Shown piece after piece: positions 41,798 through 56,100 of a stretch of 64,000 bases of DNA. The translations under genes and the position numbers were made by a program. Numbering within the stretch: position 1 is the first letter of the stretch; the number at the start of each line of letters is the position of its first letter. The notes beneath the pieces are model-generated. The model had not been told where the DNA came from. It saw nothing but the letters and a program-made list of their open reading frames with translations, and ran no database searches. The stretch is from Heliocidaris tuberculata (Eukaryota; Echinodermata; Echinoidea; Camarodonta; Echinometridae): NCBI GenBank assembly GCA_025618425.1, contig CM046842.1, positions 29,853,081 to 29,917,080 of the forward strand, written 5' to 3'.

Positions 41798-42411
41798 CTT
41801 GCCTATGGGAGGCAATTGCTCACGGTATGAAGGTACAGAGTGCGAGGTTACATGTATCTCCAATAACCTCGCATAAGTGTGAGTGGCTAAAACGTAAAAG
41901 TCAAAGCTTAATTTTCCCACTGGAAACTACCCCCTCCCTGCGCTCACCCCTGTTACGTACAGTGCAGTATTATGTCCAAATGATTGAAGCAGTCAGGAGT
42001 GAGGGCGTCGAACTACTTTCCGCCTAAAAAAGGTGCTATGAGCTGTTGTCTTTCTCTCAAATTAGCTCAAATGTCAGAGCAAGGGAGGGGGAAAACTCCC
42101 CCGCCCTGCACCCATCCCCCTGGGGAGCACGCTTCGTGAGCTCATCAGCAATTTTGCATGCTTTGCGTGCTCAAAACTGCCCCCCTAAACTACATGTAGC
42201 TACTAGCTACGTGGTTGGATTGAGTTGTGACAATTTATTTACGTGTGTTTGAATTGTAGGTCAAGTGGGGGTATTTCCGGTCATATTTTGCAAGGATGAG
42301 CTAAAAACAGTTGGACCTAACTTCGATCTATATTATTTTGGTAATGAAACTGAAGATTCGCAAAACAATTATGAATATGGCAAGTATGATGGGGGGGGGG
42401 GGGGGGGGGTA

Positions 42412-42665
42412 ACCTCGCTAGTCATAAGGACCGCTAGTCATAAGGACAACTTATTCATAAGGACCGCTATCCATAACGCGTAACTAAATGAATAGCGGTT
42501 TTGTATGAATAGCGGTCCTTCTACATAGCGAGCAAACCCTAGACAAATTACCTCGTTATTCATAAGGACTTCTGTTCATAAGGACCACTATTCATAAGGA
42601 CCGCTATTCATAACGCTTTTCATAACGCGTGTTAAATGAATAGCGGTTCCTATGAATAACGAGTG
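42412..42665. repeat. Self-repetitive 'cataaggaccgctattcata' element
   Basis: At least eight copies of 'cataaggacc' and of its complement 'ggtccttatg'-type sequence over 250 bp. Ends aacctcgctagtcataagg and cctatgaataacgagtgga are complementary. It resembles the 6.39 and 19.6 kb elements in design. Confidence 0.6.
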
Positions 42666-42707
42666 GACCCTGATGGGGGACCTACATGTATATGTCAAAA
42701 AGCTACA

Positions 42708-43025
42708 CAATTTGACTTTGTTTTCAGTATGTATGAAACAAAATTAACAAATCTAACTTTTAGATCTGAAATCAGATCTATTCCTTCATCAAAAACCAAG
42801 AAAATGAACATTTGAGATTTTCTCTACTAAGCAAATGGGAGAGGAGCTCGCAAGACATGTCACGGAGTTGCCAAATTGTGTTTGATTTAACAACTTCAAA
42901 AATTCATGACTTCCTTATTTCTTATCGGATTTTGCTCAGATTTTCACCAATCTGTTTCTCTCATTTTTCTTCTTTTATTCAAGTCAACCAGTAGTGAAAA
43001 ATTATTACCGGGGTGGACTTTCCCT
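42708..43025. repeat. MITE family B, partial
   Basis: Contains aagcaaatgggagaggagctcgc, split around 'acttcaaaaattcatgactt', and ends ggggtggactttccctt. The left terminus is not recognisable. Confidence 0.55.
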
Positions 43026-43774
43026 TCCTTCAACTGTTAGTGTTAACATATATTTAGTGGACCTAATAATAGTTTGAGACTGAAGTAGTTCTAAAATCAC
43101 TCACAACCTTGCACAATGAACCTCTGACTGTACCACTTAAATTGCCTCCCATAGGCAAGTTCACATTCTTGTTCTAAAATGTGAGTTCCAACTTTCAAGA
43201 ATCCAAAGGAGCAAGATCGCTGGCCAAAAGACGGCCTGAAAATTTCACTTGATCAAGGTGATATAAACTGATAAAGATCTTATTGAAGAAATAGTCAGGA
43301 AATGTCTGATTATCATCCTATTAAAGATGTGAATGGAAGTAATTTCTCAGAATTTTGCCATTTATACTGGTGTTTTACCTCTTCAACTTAGAGAATAGAG
43401 GTGTAGGTCGACCGCCACTGAAAAGAAATTGACACAGCCCAGCGGTTCCGTGAGGGATCTAAAATGTAACTGCAGCTTGCACAAGCACAGAATCTGTTTG
43501 CTCGGTCTCCGGAAGTAGAACAATATAGGAAGTCTGACTTGGTCTTGTAAGTTAACTGTCAAGACTATTTCAAGGTCCCATTTTATAAAACTTGTTATCA
43601 GTAACAACTGCCACATTTCTATGACAAATTTGCTCTCAGCCAATCAGATGCAAGGCTTTCAGGAGCTTATAAGAACTATCGTAATAATGTGATGAAGTAT
43701 CTTTAATTGATCAACTATTAAAGAAAATTATGAACATGTTAAATTGACTTCCACCTTTTTTCTCTTTCCTACAG

Positions 43775-43838
43775 GTGAATATTTGAAAGAAACAAGATGC
43801 CTATCATACGCACATTGAAGGAAACGGGTCACAGCTAC
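43775..43838 (+). CDS. CABIN1: CABIN1 exon 1 with predicted start
   Basis: Acceptor tttcctacag before 43775 shows that at least one 5' UTR exon lies upstream. ATG at 43797 (aacaagATGc). Encodes [14 protein letters not shown]; donor GCTAC|gtaagt, phase 0. The short basic start resembles the length and place of vertebrate exon 1, but the residues are poorly conserved. Confidence 0.7.
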
Positions 43839-46800
43839 GTAAGTATATATGTTGACAAACCGTCGTCGTGTGCCTGACTGGCAGAAGAGTGCAGATAAAT
43901 TTTGATCAAATCTTCATGTTTATTGTATTGCAGTGAAAGGAGAAAACAAAGTGATACTGAGAAATTATAATCTGTCTCTTCTAAAATAAAATTTAGGTGA
44001 TGTATGGACTTAGGACTGAAATGAGTTTTGGGGATGCAGTGATGTCAAAAATTTAAAATGTGTGTTTCTAGAAATGTCAACACTTTAAAATATGCATTTC
44101 TAGAAAAGTTTGTCTGCTCTTTCTAAGTTATCTCAGGATATCAAGGTTTTCTCAATAACTGAGAGCTGTTTTGATAGACTTAGGCCCTTCTACCTCTTCT
44201 GTATCCAATTATGCCCCTGACTTTAGCATAGCTTCTATAAGGTGCTCAGAATTCACAGAATTTCTTCTGACCTGGTACTCCTTCCCTTCACCTAGGTGGA
44301 GAGTGGCAAATGTAGAATAATGTCTTGCCAAAGGATATTGGTCCCTTGAAGGTTGATGCCTGCATGGTGGAATAGATAACGTTGATGAGGTTTACGGTTC
44401 ACCATGTGTGTAAGTCTTGAAAAGGACTGTTGAGAAGGATAGTAGAGCAAGGAGAGAAGAGGAGATATAAAAGAGCGAGAGAGAGAGAATAGGAGTACAG
44501 AGTATCTTTCTTGAAAAGGTGAAGACCCAAAAAGGACTAGTAAACCAGATGAAGGAGGTGAAGGTGCTTGAATTTCCGGACAGCTTGATTTATACACATG
44601 GTGAACCGTAAACCTCATCAACGAAGTCAGTCCCATTTGACAGAATTTACATTTAAAGCTAATGTTTAGTTTTGGTAAGCCCTCAAAAACTTTTCATCAG
44701 ATTTATTGGAGTTTTGTTGATAAAGAGCAAGATACTAGCAATATAAAGATGCTGTGAAGATTTCACGTCCTAAAGTGGCATATTAAACAAATGAGAGGCA
44801 AAAAAAAAAATTATGGTGCAGGGTCAGGGATATAAACTCCCAACAACTTCACCGTACACCATACATGCATTCAAAACCTGCACACAGTGACACACACATG
44901 CTATTTCTGTGCGAAGCCTCAAGATTGTTTTGTGGTGAGCCGTCGGGGTGGAAATGTCCTAGCGTAGGGCAGTATTTTGCTGTGATCTAGCATTCCTTAC
45001 ATATATTAACGGTAAAATTCACTGGAAATCATTCGTGGAATACCAAATGATCTCGTACAAACATCTTTTGATATATGGAAAACAACATGAGACTATATTT
45101 AACACGTTTCTTTCCAATTCCTTTTTGCAACCAAAACTGTACATGAGCTAGAACTTTGACTCCTCTTTTCCATGTACCCCGGCTTTAGGCAATTTTTTCA
45201 CTGGTGACTTGGTGATTGTTCATATTACATTCTAACTGATGTGTCTGGTTTTTCTGCAGGAGGCAGCGAAACAAAAATTGCTCGAAGCTACAGCCCGTCT
45301 CCAAGATGATGAAGGCAACACAGGTACATAGTACTATATTATATTATTATTTATGGATTTTGAAGCAGGTCAGCCTTTGCTAAACAAGTCTTCAACCCCT
45401 TCCATGCCACCAGATTTTTGAATAATTGTCAAAAATGAACTTTCAAGAGTTGAATATTAACTTTAAGTGAGTTTTTTCCTTGAGCAAACTGGGTAAAGAT
45501 ATATTCCATATGAATAACTAGAGGGGCCGTCAAAGGCGGCAGACCCACGCCTTGACGGTGCTGCAGAGTAGTTGCAATACTATACTATGGGGTCAAAACT
45601 GAAATCTACATTGGGTGATTTCACGCTCGGTGTTGGTGTTTGTGGTTAGTGTTTATTTTGCCGCGAAATCATGATCTAACACCGACTATGAAATGAGAAA
45701 AAAATCAGTCGGTGTTAGGTGTTGACCTCTGATTTTCTGACGTAGTTCCGGTTGCCGGTGTTTAATTTTTGTCAGATGTTGTCTGCTGAACCGAGCTCGG
45801 CAGCCGGTGTTTAATTTCATGTACAAAATTCCGTTCACTAACACTATACCCTAGGGATTAAGAAATTTTCATTTCACGTTCGGTGTTGGTGCTGGTGTTG
45901 CTACTTGTATGCTAGATACGGGAAATTTGGGGGATTAGCCGTGAGAAATAAAGTCAGTAGGCATCATTCGAAGTGTAATTTTACAGGTGTTATGAGGTAG
46001 TATGTTCATATAGGTCTGAAATTAAATCTAGGCCAACATTTAGTCCAACGTTTGATCTAGAGCACACGGAAAGGAACTAGATCTACCTTTGCTTTTTAAA
46101 GGGGCGGAATGAGTGAATAAAAAATCCTACCTAGTTTTTTTTCCAGATAGATTTGATAAATATGATGTTCGATATTCCGTAGTAAAAGACCCAGAGAATC
46201 CACATTATTAACTGGGATGAGTTCTAAATCAACAATCACAATGCAAAAGTAATGAAACTTCACGGCTAATCTGAGCCGATGCCCGAAATTTGGCCGTTTG
46301 CCATGTACGCGCTGGGCCGTCCGATCCGGCGTCTAGCTGCATTAGCTACCGCAGCATTTTCTGCTGCAAGTGAGAAACTCGAGAGAAATTAAATCTAAAC
46401 TTACTGTTCCTATCAATACTATCCATTTCTGTGAAGTTTCTTACCGGTCTCTTTCCAGATAGATTTGATAAATATGATGTTCGATATTCCGTTGTAAAAG
46501 ACCCAGAGAATCCACATTATTAACTAGGATGAGTTCTAAATCAACAATCACAATGCAAAAGTAATGAAACTTCACGGCTAATCTGAGCCGATGCCCGAAA
46601 TTTGGCCGTTAGCCATGTACGCGCTGGGCCGTCCGATCCGGCGTCTAGCTGCATATTGGCTACCGCAGCATTTTCTGCTGCAAGTGAGAAACTCGAGAGA
46701 AATTAAATCTAAACTTACTGTTCAATACTATCCATTTCTGTGAAGTTTCTTACCGGTCTCTAGATCAAATAAGGATTGCTTTTAGAATCACCGGACTACT

Positions 46801-49800
46801 CGGGCAATTTTACGATATTCTAGACTAATAAATCAGTAGTTAAAACATTTTTTTCTTCTTCGTTGAGAATGGTGCTGACGCCATTACCAGTGTTAAGCTA
46901 TCGATGCGCTTTGTTGGGATATCGGTATCGGCTCCTTAAATCTGATACGTGCGAAACGGTGATCTTTACATATACTATACTATAGAGTCAAAACTAGAAA
47001 GTCTCACAGAATTTGCAGGGATCAACCAATCATCACCAAAATTTAATCGATTCTTTCCTGTCACTATCCAAACAATCCCTGAAAATTTGGTGCAAATCCG
47101 TTCACCCGTTCTCTAGTTATCTTGTACACAAACAAACAAACAAACAAACAAACAAACATACAAACATACGGAACCCTTTACATAACCCTGCCGATTTCAT
47201 CGGCGTGGGTAAAAAATTATATTGAAGGCACAGGGTTCTGTATGATGAAGAACTTTCAAGCCATTCTGAGCCTAAACAAAATGTTCAACACTCAGATTTT
47301 GGGGCAGGATTTGCTGCCCACTGCACGGTACATGTAGGGGTTAAATAGAACTACTACTACTATTACATGTACATCTGCATTTCTATTATTGTCCCCGCCG
47401 AACGAAGTTCGCGAGGGGACTATGAAACGGGCTCCGTTCGTGTGTGCGTGTGTGTGTGTGTGTCCGTCCGTCCGTCCGTCCGTCCGTCCGTCTGTCCGTG
47501 TGTGCTCAAATGTTAGAAAATGCTACTTCTCCGTCATTTCTTGGCCGATTTTGATTCCGATTGTTTTATCTGATAGGGCTGGGTGGGGGCTTCCAAACTT
47601 CTACACAGAATTTTGAAATTCATTAATTATGCAAATTTATGCAAATTTATTCAAAATTGACGAAAAATGCTACTTCTCCTCTATTTCACATCGGATTTTA
47701 AATCCCGATTGTTTTATCTGATAGGGCTGGGTGGGGGCTTCCAAACTTCTACACAGAATTTTGAAATTCATTAATTATGCAAATTTATGCAAATTTATTC
47801 AAAATGGCTGAAGGTTCATAATGTTTTCATGTTTTATATTTCAGTTGTATACATGCATTGTTGGTATTCTCTTCTTTTGCATGCAGTAGCATTATTATTT
47901 TATTCACTAAAGTTTTTCACTGAAGTTTTAAGGTTCAGGCTAGTTAATTTCCACAGATCTGCACTTCCGGCGGGGACATTTATTACGCATTGCGTAATTT
48001 ACTCATTCACTTGTTTTATCTTCAAATGCTTATAAAAACAAAGTAACTAACTTTGGTCTCTTCATATTTAACATGACTTTTGTGACCTTACTGTGAATGA
48101 AACTTCCCAAAACAGTAGATAGTCAAATATAAATATGTGAGCCTGTTTGCCCTGTTACAAAAAATGTGAAACCTACTATTTAATTGCATATCAAGGAGAG
48201 CAATCTGTCCAAAGATTTCTTAGTAGTTAGTGAGGAGAAAAATTTCATCGAAGTCTGCACTTTCCTACCTAGATAATCCTTCTAGGGAGGTTGCCATTTT
48301 GATTTAGAACTTCTTCCTTTGTATTGAAGTTTAGTATCAAGGTTGTGCTTTTCTCTTTGTCACCCCCACAGCAAGCGGTCTCCAGGTTCACAGAGCCCCC
48401 AAACGAAATCGAATCATCAGCGATTCTTCGTCGTCCTCCTCTACATCTTCCTCAGATGACAAACGCAATGATGATGGCGATGATGATGGCGATGACGACG
48501 ATGATGAAGAGGATGTTGTATCTCAGAGAAGACAGAAGAAGCTGCTTAGAAATCTTGAAAAGGTGGGTTTTGTGTCAGTCAGGGAGCTAACTTGTTTTTT
48601 CTTCTTTTTTTTTTTTAAATTTAAAGATAAGTTGAGTTCTGGTCATGGGATTACATTGTAGAAGAAACTATCTCGAAGCACTTGGAAAAGGTTGATCATG
48701 TCTACATAAGAATTGGTGTTTACTGTGGGGTTTTGGAATCATCAAAATAATAAAAAATGGATGCGATTTCGCTCAAAAGCACATGCATTGCACACAAAAA
48801 TGGGTATATGGGACTGCATACACATGTGGCATGAATGTTCAGCATGAACACTTCAGCTAATTCTCATCATAATTCGAATATGAGGGCATTTGAGGAGCAA
48901 TCCTTTTCAGGGGACATTTCTACTATGGTGTTCTTCCAAATTGACATGAAAGGAATGAGAAAGCTCACAACTTATTTTTCACCTTTCCCAGAACTCAACC
49001 TTGTCTTTAAAAATGTTTTTTTATGGTGTGTTTTAGGAATATCATTTTCGTTGCATTTGTTGTGGTACTTCTTGAATATTTCATGTTGGTGCTAACCAGT
49101 GGATCTTGTCATTTTCTTAGTTTGCCACTTTACCTGTATCATGTAAATTGTTCAGGCATACCTAACACAAGGTCCTTCAGGAAATCTTCCATTGAATTAT
49201 TGTACATATTATGTGAATACTTTGTAAAATGTGAAAGAAATGGTTGGAAGAAAATAAATATTACTTTGAATTGAAATGGATTGGATTTATTGCAGTGGAT
49301 TACATTAAACTAGATTAGATTGGATTAGAATAGATTGAATGGAATTGAAGTGAATTGAATTGAATTGAAATTGGATTGGATCGAATTTGATTGAATTTAA
49401 TTTGATTGATTTTTTTTTTCCTTTCAGGAGATGAAGAGAAAGCGCACAATCGTCTCCATCAGTCGACCATCCTCCTACAAACGTACTGAGATGCATTCTA
49501 TTACCCCAGCTAAACCTAAGACTAAGAAACCCAAATCTGCAATGGTATGTAGTAGTGCCGTATCCCAAAGCTTATCCATCCATTGTCAACTGTTTACAGC
49601 CAATTTTGTGCCGTTATAGAGTAGAGATATTACTATTCTGACAATGAAATAATACAGTCAACTTCACTTCAGTTGGTCTTGAGGGGACTGAGTGAAATGT
49701 GTTGACTTAGGCGATCTTCGACTTTGGTGTTGTCAATTTAGTGTTGTTTCTTTAGAAATGTTCTGGGAATTCGATCGACTTAGGTGATTATTCGACACAT

Positions 49801-52800
49801 GCGATGACAGCTTAAGCAAAGTTGACTGTAGCATAATTACGATCATTGTAATCTTATGTATTTCCTTCTTTCTCTGCCTTATGTAAAGTGTGTGTTTATG
49901 TTAAAAGTAATGAAGGCAAGAATAATGGTACTGATATCTTGAGTTGAATGGTGTTTATTTGCGAGAATCGTTCTGTAAAGGTTAATTGCAAACTTTGGGG
50001 AACATCAACCATATTTAAGGTGATATTCAAGCTATTTTATAGACATGCTGGAGTTAACTTCACAGGTATGAACAGAGTCTATGATGCAAATTTTACTGCT
50101 GTCCCATCAGAGTCAGATTGGTTGAAGACAGTCGTGCTTCGGCTTTTAAATGATCTGTTTTGACTTTGGACCGCACTCTGTTTTTGACTTAGGACGGTAT
50201 TCATAAGAGTGTATTAACTTTATTCCAGGTTTAAGTTGGTAGATTACTAGATTTAGTCCAATGATTTATGGAGCTCCAAGGGTCAACCTCATCCTGTAAA
50301 AATTAGCATAATTTTCTGACTAAATGAACAAGCTGCAATCATGTCAACATGAAGTCAATTTCTCAATTTCATTCCATGACTCGATTCATTTCATTTATTC
50401 ATTTTGTTTTAGAATTACAATAATTTATACAGAATGATACCTTAAGTCAGTGGACTGAGTAAACTAGGTTGAACTTGTCCACCTATATGAATACAAGTCA
50501 ATGTGTGTATATCTCTTTATTAGTCTCTGATATCAGCCTTGAATGAAAGCAGTGAAGAACCCGACAGCGATGAGGAATCAGAAGTAGAACTCACCAAAGA
50601 AGCCCAGGTATGCAGTCTTTGTAATTCCAGGGGCTGCATTTTGAAAATAATGTTATCTGTTATGGAAGATATGTTAAAATTGATTGAAATAATTGCTTGA
50701 AATAAACATGTGCTTGTGCAAATTTCTGAACTGTACTTTTCCACAGCCGGCATTGTGCAGACATGAACCAATAATTTATCCTAATTTAGATTTGTTGTGA
50801 CAATACTATACTTTTACGAACATAACCAATATCATAGTTTTTAGAATATCACCCTAGGTTTGTATGAAAATATGAGGGATTACAGCAGGATTGGAGCGTT
50901 AAATATCATCCCCCCAGCAGTTATCTCTGTGGGATCAAATTGAGGAATTATTTGTACTTGTATGATAGTAAGTGCATTATAAGGTTAACGAGAAGGTCGA
51001 GTTCTGGGAAAGGTGAAAACTAATTTGTGAGCTTTCTCATTCCTTTTATGTCAGTTTAGAAGAACATCGTAGTAGAAATGTCCCCTGAAAAGGATTGCTG
51101 TTCAAATACCCTCACATTTGAAATATGATGAGAAATAGCTGAAGTGTTTGGGTCGAATATTCATGCCACATGTGTGTACAGTCACATATACTCATTTCTG
51201 TGTGCAGTGAATGTGCTTTTCAGCAAGATCGGGTCATTTTTTTTATCATTTTGATGATTTCAAAACCTCACAGTATACACCCATTCTTATGTAGACATGA
51301 TCAACCTTTCCCAATTGCTTTGATACAGGTTCTTGCACAATGTAATCACATGACGAGAACTCAGCTTTATCTTTGAGTGACTCAACAATGCCAAGATCTT
51401 TTCTTGATTGTAGATATGTCCAGAAATCTTGATTGAAATTCTTGTTTATTCTCTTTTTGTTGTTGTAGGAGGAGGAGGCCTTCTCCCTGTACAAGAAAGC
51501 TCTTGAGTTTCAACGCACGGGAGATGAGAAGAAGGCACAGGAAACGTACAACGAACTCCTGCAAACTAGATTCTTATCTAAGGTAAAGCAGAGCTGCCAA
51601 ATAGTACGATTTTATCCTATTTCGTACGATTTTTCAGTGACAATACGACACTAGGATTTTTCTCAATAAAATACGATTTATCAAAAAATCGGAAACAAAC
51701 ATTCTTATCGGAGTATACTTCGAGATGGCCTTTCATAGTAGCCAGCAAGAAGGACAATTTTAGTGCTCGATGTACGGCATGTGCATGTGACTTCTCCATT
51801 TCACATGGTGGTGCAAAAGACATTTCATTGCACATTAGTCGACAGAAGCATCAAAACGCTGTGCAAGCCATGAAGAATGTGAGTCCTCTCTCTTCATTTT
51901 GGCAGAAGACAGACTATTCAGTAATAAGAGCTGAGACGTTAATGGCCAATTTCCTCATTGAACACAATTTGCCGTTTTCTACGGCAGACCATCTGACGCA
52001 GCTTGTCAAAGTTACTTGTATACATGTATAAATTACTACAAAATAAACAAAATTCGCAATCCTTGAGATATTGTGTAGGAAAGTACACGACAGTTAAGAA
52101 TAGGATTTTTTTCTGAAAATAGGATTTTTATGGTAAAATCATAGGATTTTTGGTCAAGTGAGGTTGGCAGCTCTGGTAAAGTGTTTAGAATAACAGGTCA
52201 AATGGAACATAGAGGACAGTCTGGGGGGGGGGGGGTGTTTCACAAAGCTGTTTGTAAAGTTACACGTGACTTTACGAATGACTTAAATATGACAAGCCAA
52301 ATGGGATGCTCAATCATTTTTAACTGCATCAACTAAAGGTTGAACTGTGCAGATGTAGATTAACATTCTTATTATAACAAACATTTTTATTACAAAGTAT
52401 ATTTTTTCCCATAATTTAATTGAGGTTATTGGAAATACAGTCATACTTAGTTGAAACATCAGGAAAAACTTTGGGCATCCTATCTGGCACTTCATATTCA
52501 AGTCGTTGGTAAAGTCATGCATAACTTTACGAACAGCTTTATGAAACACCCCCCTGGTTTCCCTTACAAACACATGATGAAATGTATGAATATGCATCAT
52601 TTTGACACTGAGTTTGCATAATAAGTGGCATATAGTGCACAAAGTTTTGCTATGATCTTAGTAAAACATTCCAAAAATAGAGTGCATTTTGTTATTCTAA
52701 GAACCCAAGATGTATGATCTAACATTGACTGTTTATCTATGGTTATGGTTCATGGTTAGAACTAAGGCTCCTTGATAATTTTGAGGCTGCTCTGTCAGTA

Positions 52801-53037
52801 CAGATCACCTTGGGCAATAGTTTTAACCATCGTCTCTCAAAGCAGTCAATAGTTATATAATATTTCATGTTTGGTTATCATTGCAGGTGAAGGCTTCTCA
52901 GGATGAGCGGAGGGGAGGAGTCACCAACACGGCCATAACCCTGAAATACTCAACCTATAAGAACCTGGGTAACCTAGCACTAGCAAAGGATGACACTGAT
53001 AACGCCATGGAAAACTATCTTGAGGTAAGAGTTATTT

Positions 53038-53101
<64 letters not shown>

Positions 53102-56100
53102 AAGTTCAATGAGAAGGAAACAGCATTAAGAGAGAAAAGGAGAGATAGATAGAAAGATACACAAAGAAAGAGAAAGAGACAGAGTTACAAAGTTAGTATG
53201 AAAGAGAGAAAGATACACATAGAGAGAGAGGGAGAGAGGTGTGAGAGAAAAACAAGTAATGAAATAATCATGAAATAAAATGAAATAGAAATGAAATAAA
53301 ATGAAATAAAATTAATTTAAGAAATAAAGATATAGCCTGTAAAAGAAAGAAAGTGAGAAAGAACAGAGAGTTATAGAGGAAGAGAGAGTAAAAAGAGAGA
53401 CAGAACTGAAGAGAGAGGGAGGAACAGGGTGTGAGAGATAGATTTTAAAGCATTGATATTTGTATCATTCCACTAAACAGGTGGTGAATTTAGACAGTAC
53501 AGCCATTACGTTCTTGTACTGGATCAGCACAGTAGCCGTCAAGCTTCATCAGAGAAACAGAGAAATAAGAAAGAGAGAGAGACACCGACTGATGGGCTGA
53601 GATATTGTAATTCGTTACTACTTTCATCATTTTATCTAATAGGCGGTGAATCTAGACAGTACGGACGTGACCCTCTGGTACCGGATCGGCACGGTAGCCG
53701 TCAAGCTTAGCCAGCTAGCACTGGCTAGAGTGGCCTTTGAGCAGGGTCTCAGATGTTCCAAGTTTCACTGGCCTTGCTTAGATTATCTCTGTACTGTGCT
53801 GTATGCCATCAACGACTATGTCAGTGAGTATATTATTTGAAGAGTTATAGAAAATACTTTGTTGAAGAGGAGGTTGAGATCTGGGAAAGATAAAAAAATA
53901 ATTTGTGGGCTTTCTCATTCCTTTTATGTCAGATTGGAAGAACATCATGTTAAAAATGTCCCCTGAAAAAGATTGCTCTTCAAATGCCCTCATATTAAAA
54001 ATATGACGAGAAATTAGCTGACTTGTTCGGGCTGAACATTCATGCCACATAAATGTGCAGTCCCATATACCCATTTCTGTGTGCAGTGCATGTGCTTTAC
54101 AGTGAGACTGTGTCAATTTCTTATCATTTTGATGATTCCAAAACTTCACAGTATACACCAGTTCTTATGTAGACATAATCAACCTTTCCCATTTGCTTTG
54201 AGGTTTCTTTCACAATATAATCACCTTACCAGAACTCAACTTTATCTTTAAGCCCACCGCACAACATATGATTGGTCTGCGATCCGATTTCGGAAGAAAA
54301 TGTAATAGCATCTGATATGAATTTTTAGACACAAAATATTTTTTATAGATGTTCTGAATAGTCATATAGATAGAATATAAAAAAACTCCATCCTATTGCG
54401 ATCTTTCTAGTCGGAGGAAAGGCCAAATTGGCTCCTGAGTCGTAGTGAGGTCAGAGCAGTCCTACGATTTGAAACTAATTTGGTCCTTATTTTGGGTATG
54501 AGGCTGAAGGAATTCAAGTAGTGTCGGATATTTATTGTCGAATGATTGTCGCTGGAGCACGTTTTATTTAATCACCCTATTTTCAAATGTTCCATTCATG
54601 ATTATCTGATGACTTTTACAATATCTGAACAGAATGACAAATTTCATTTAGGCTGTGTATTTGTTTTGCACACTGCGTACATGTATGAATTTACATCCCT
54701 GCACAGCATCACAATTATTTTTCACAGTTAATGTATTCTATATATTCCATTTAATGTAAAACTAAAAATGTTTGCAACATGAAACTTTCGCGAATTGCAA
54801 AGGACAGCCATTTTCACCAAAAGAATTTGCAATTTTGCAAAACTTCCGTTTTATTTCAATTATGATTTAATGATTAGCGGCATGAAACTTTCGCTGTTGT
54901 GAACCACTCGCGAAATTCGCGAACATTAAATGCATGCAAAAATTTCTGGTTTTGCAATATAGAAAAAAATGACACGTCACGACAGCTTAGAATTGTACGT
55001 ATCTTGCTTTTTGTCTATTGAGATTAAAGAAATCTGCTGACAGTTTTAGCAAGACCATATATGGGCTGCCAGGCTTGGTTGTGACCGATTGATGTTTTAA
55101 CCCTTTCAGGACAGGAATTATTTAAGGGCTAAATTGATCACATTTTGTTCTTCAAATTGGCAACAATAATATTTTTCATTTAGTGCTACATGGTTCTAAC
55201 AAAATGTAATGTCTTTGAAAACAATATACACCATTAGAAACTTAGTCGAAAGTTGAAAAAATTGCCAATTTTGTTAAAAAACAGTGATTTTGAACCTCTC
55301 AATGTGTTGCCAATTTAAGGATTTTGAAGCTTATTCTCCTTTTTAAAATTCCTGGCATCAAACACAATATGATTATGCAACAAAAATGGACACAGTGTGT
55401 GCAGAAATTTTTGCTCTTTCTACTCATGTATCTAGTATATTTTTCAGGGCTCTGAATCAAAAGTTATTGGGCCAAACCACAAAATGTGGTCAATTGTCTT
55501 GAAAGGGTTAACTTGAGAATTTATCTTAATTTTTACCTACCAGCTTGCCTATACTACATAGCCCATGCTCTTGAGAGGGACAAACGATACACCAAAGGCA
55601 AGTATACTCTACATGTACCTCTTTAATCTATATTTTTAAAAGAAATTGACTCAATATTTTCACCATTGATTATTTTCAAGTCAGTTGCATGTATGTAACT
55701 CTCTGTTGTATAGCATTCACCTTTGAAATATCTACCAAGAGGCTTGTCATAATCGATGTGTTTTGCTTGTGAGAAGGGTTCATTGCTTGTTAATGTGTTG
55801 AAAAAAATTGTCCTTGTCACTTACATTATCATTGTCATTGTCATTGACTGGTATATTAGTTCCCTTTTCAGGCCTAGCGCTACGGTACAATTTGCATATC
55901 ATTAACCCCTGGTTTGTTTTGAATTACCAACGGACTTCTAGCTCCGTGCGTGCGTGCGGTCATCACAATGGCAAAACAAGGAACTTTGATTTGCGCCTCT
56001 ATTTTGGCGATTTATGAGCTGAAACTTCCCACATGAACTAATTTGTAGTTATAAATGATTGTCTGCAAAAATCCTGAAATATGATGACTGTTTTGTCGAG

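Noticed and set aside
44292..44636. 114-codon minus-strand frame
   Set aside because: It spans a perfect inverted repeat and purine-rich spacer in a CABIN1 intron, with biased composition and no recognisable domain.
53481..53556. Mutually exclusive functional exon of CABIN1
   Set aside because: No donor is present, the second half is replaced by GA-rich DNA, and TPR residues are changed, so it is treated as a dead copy.
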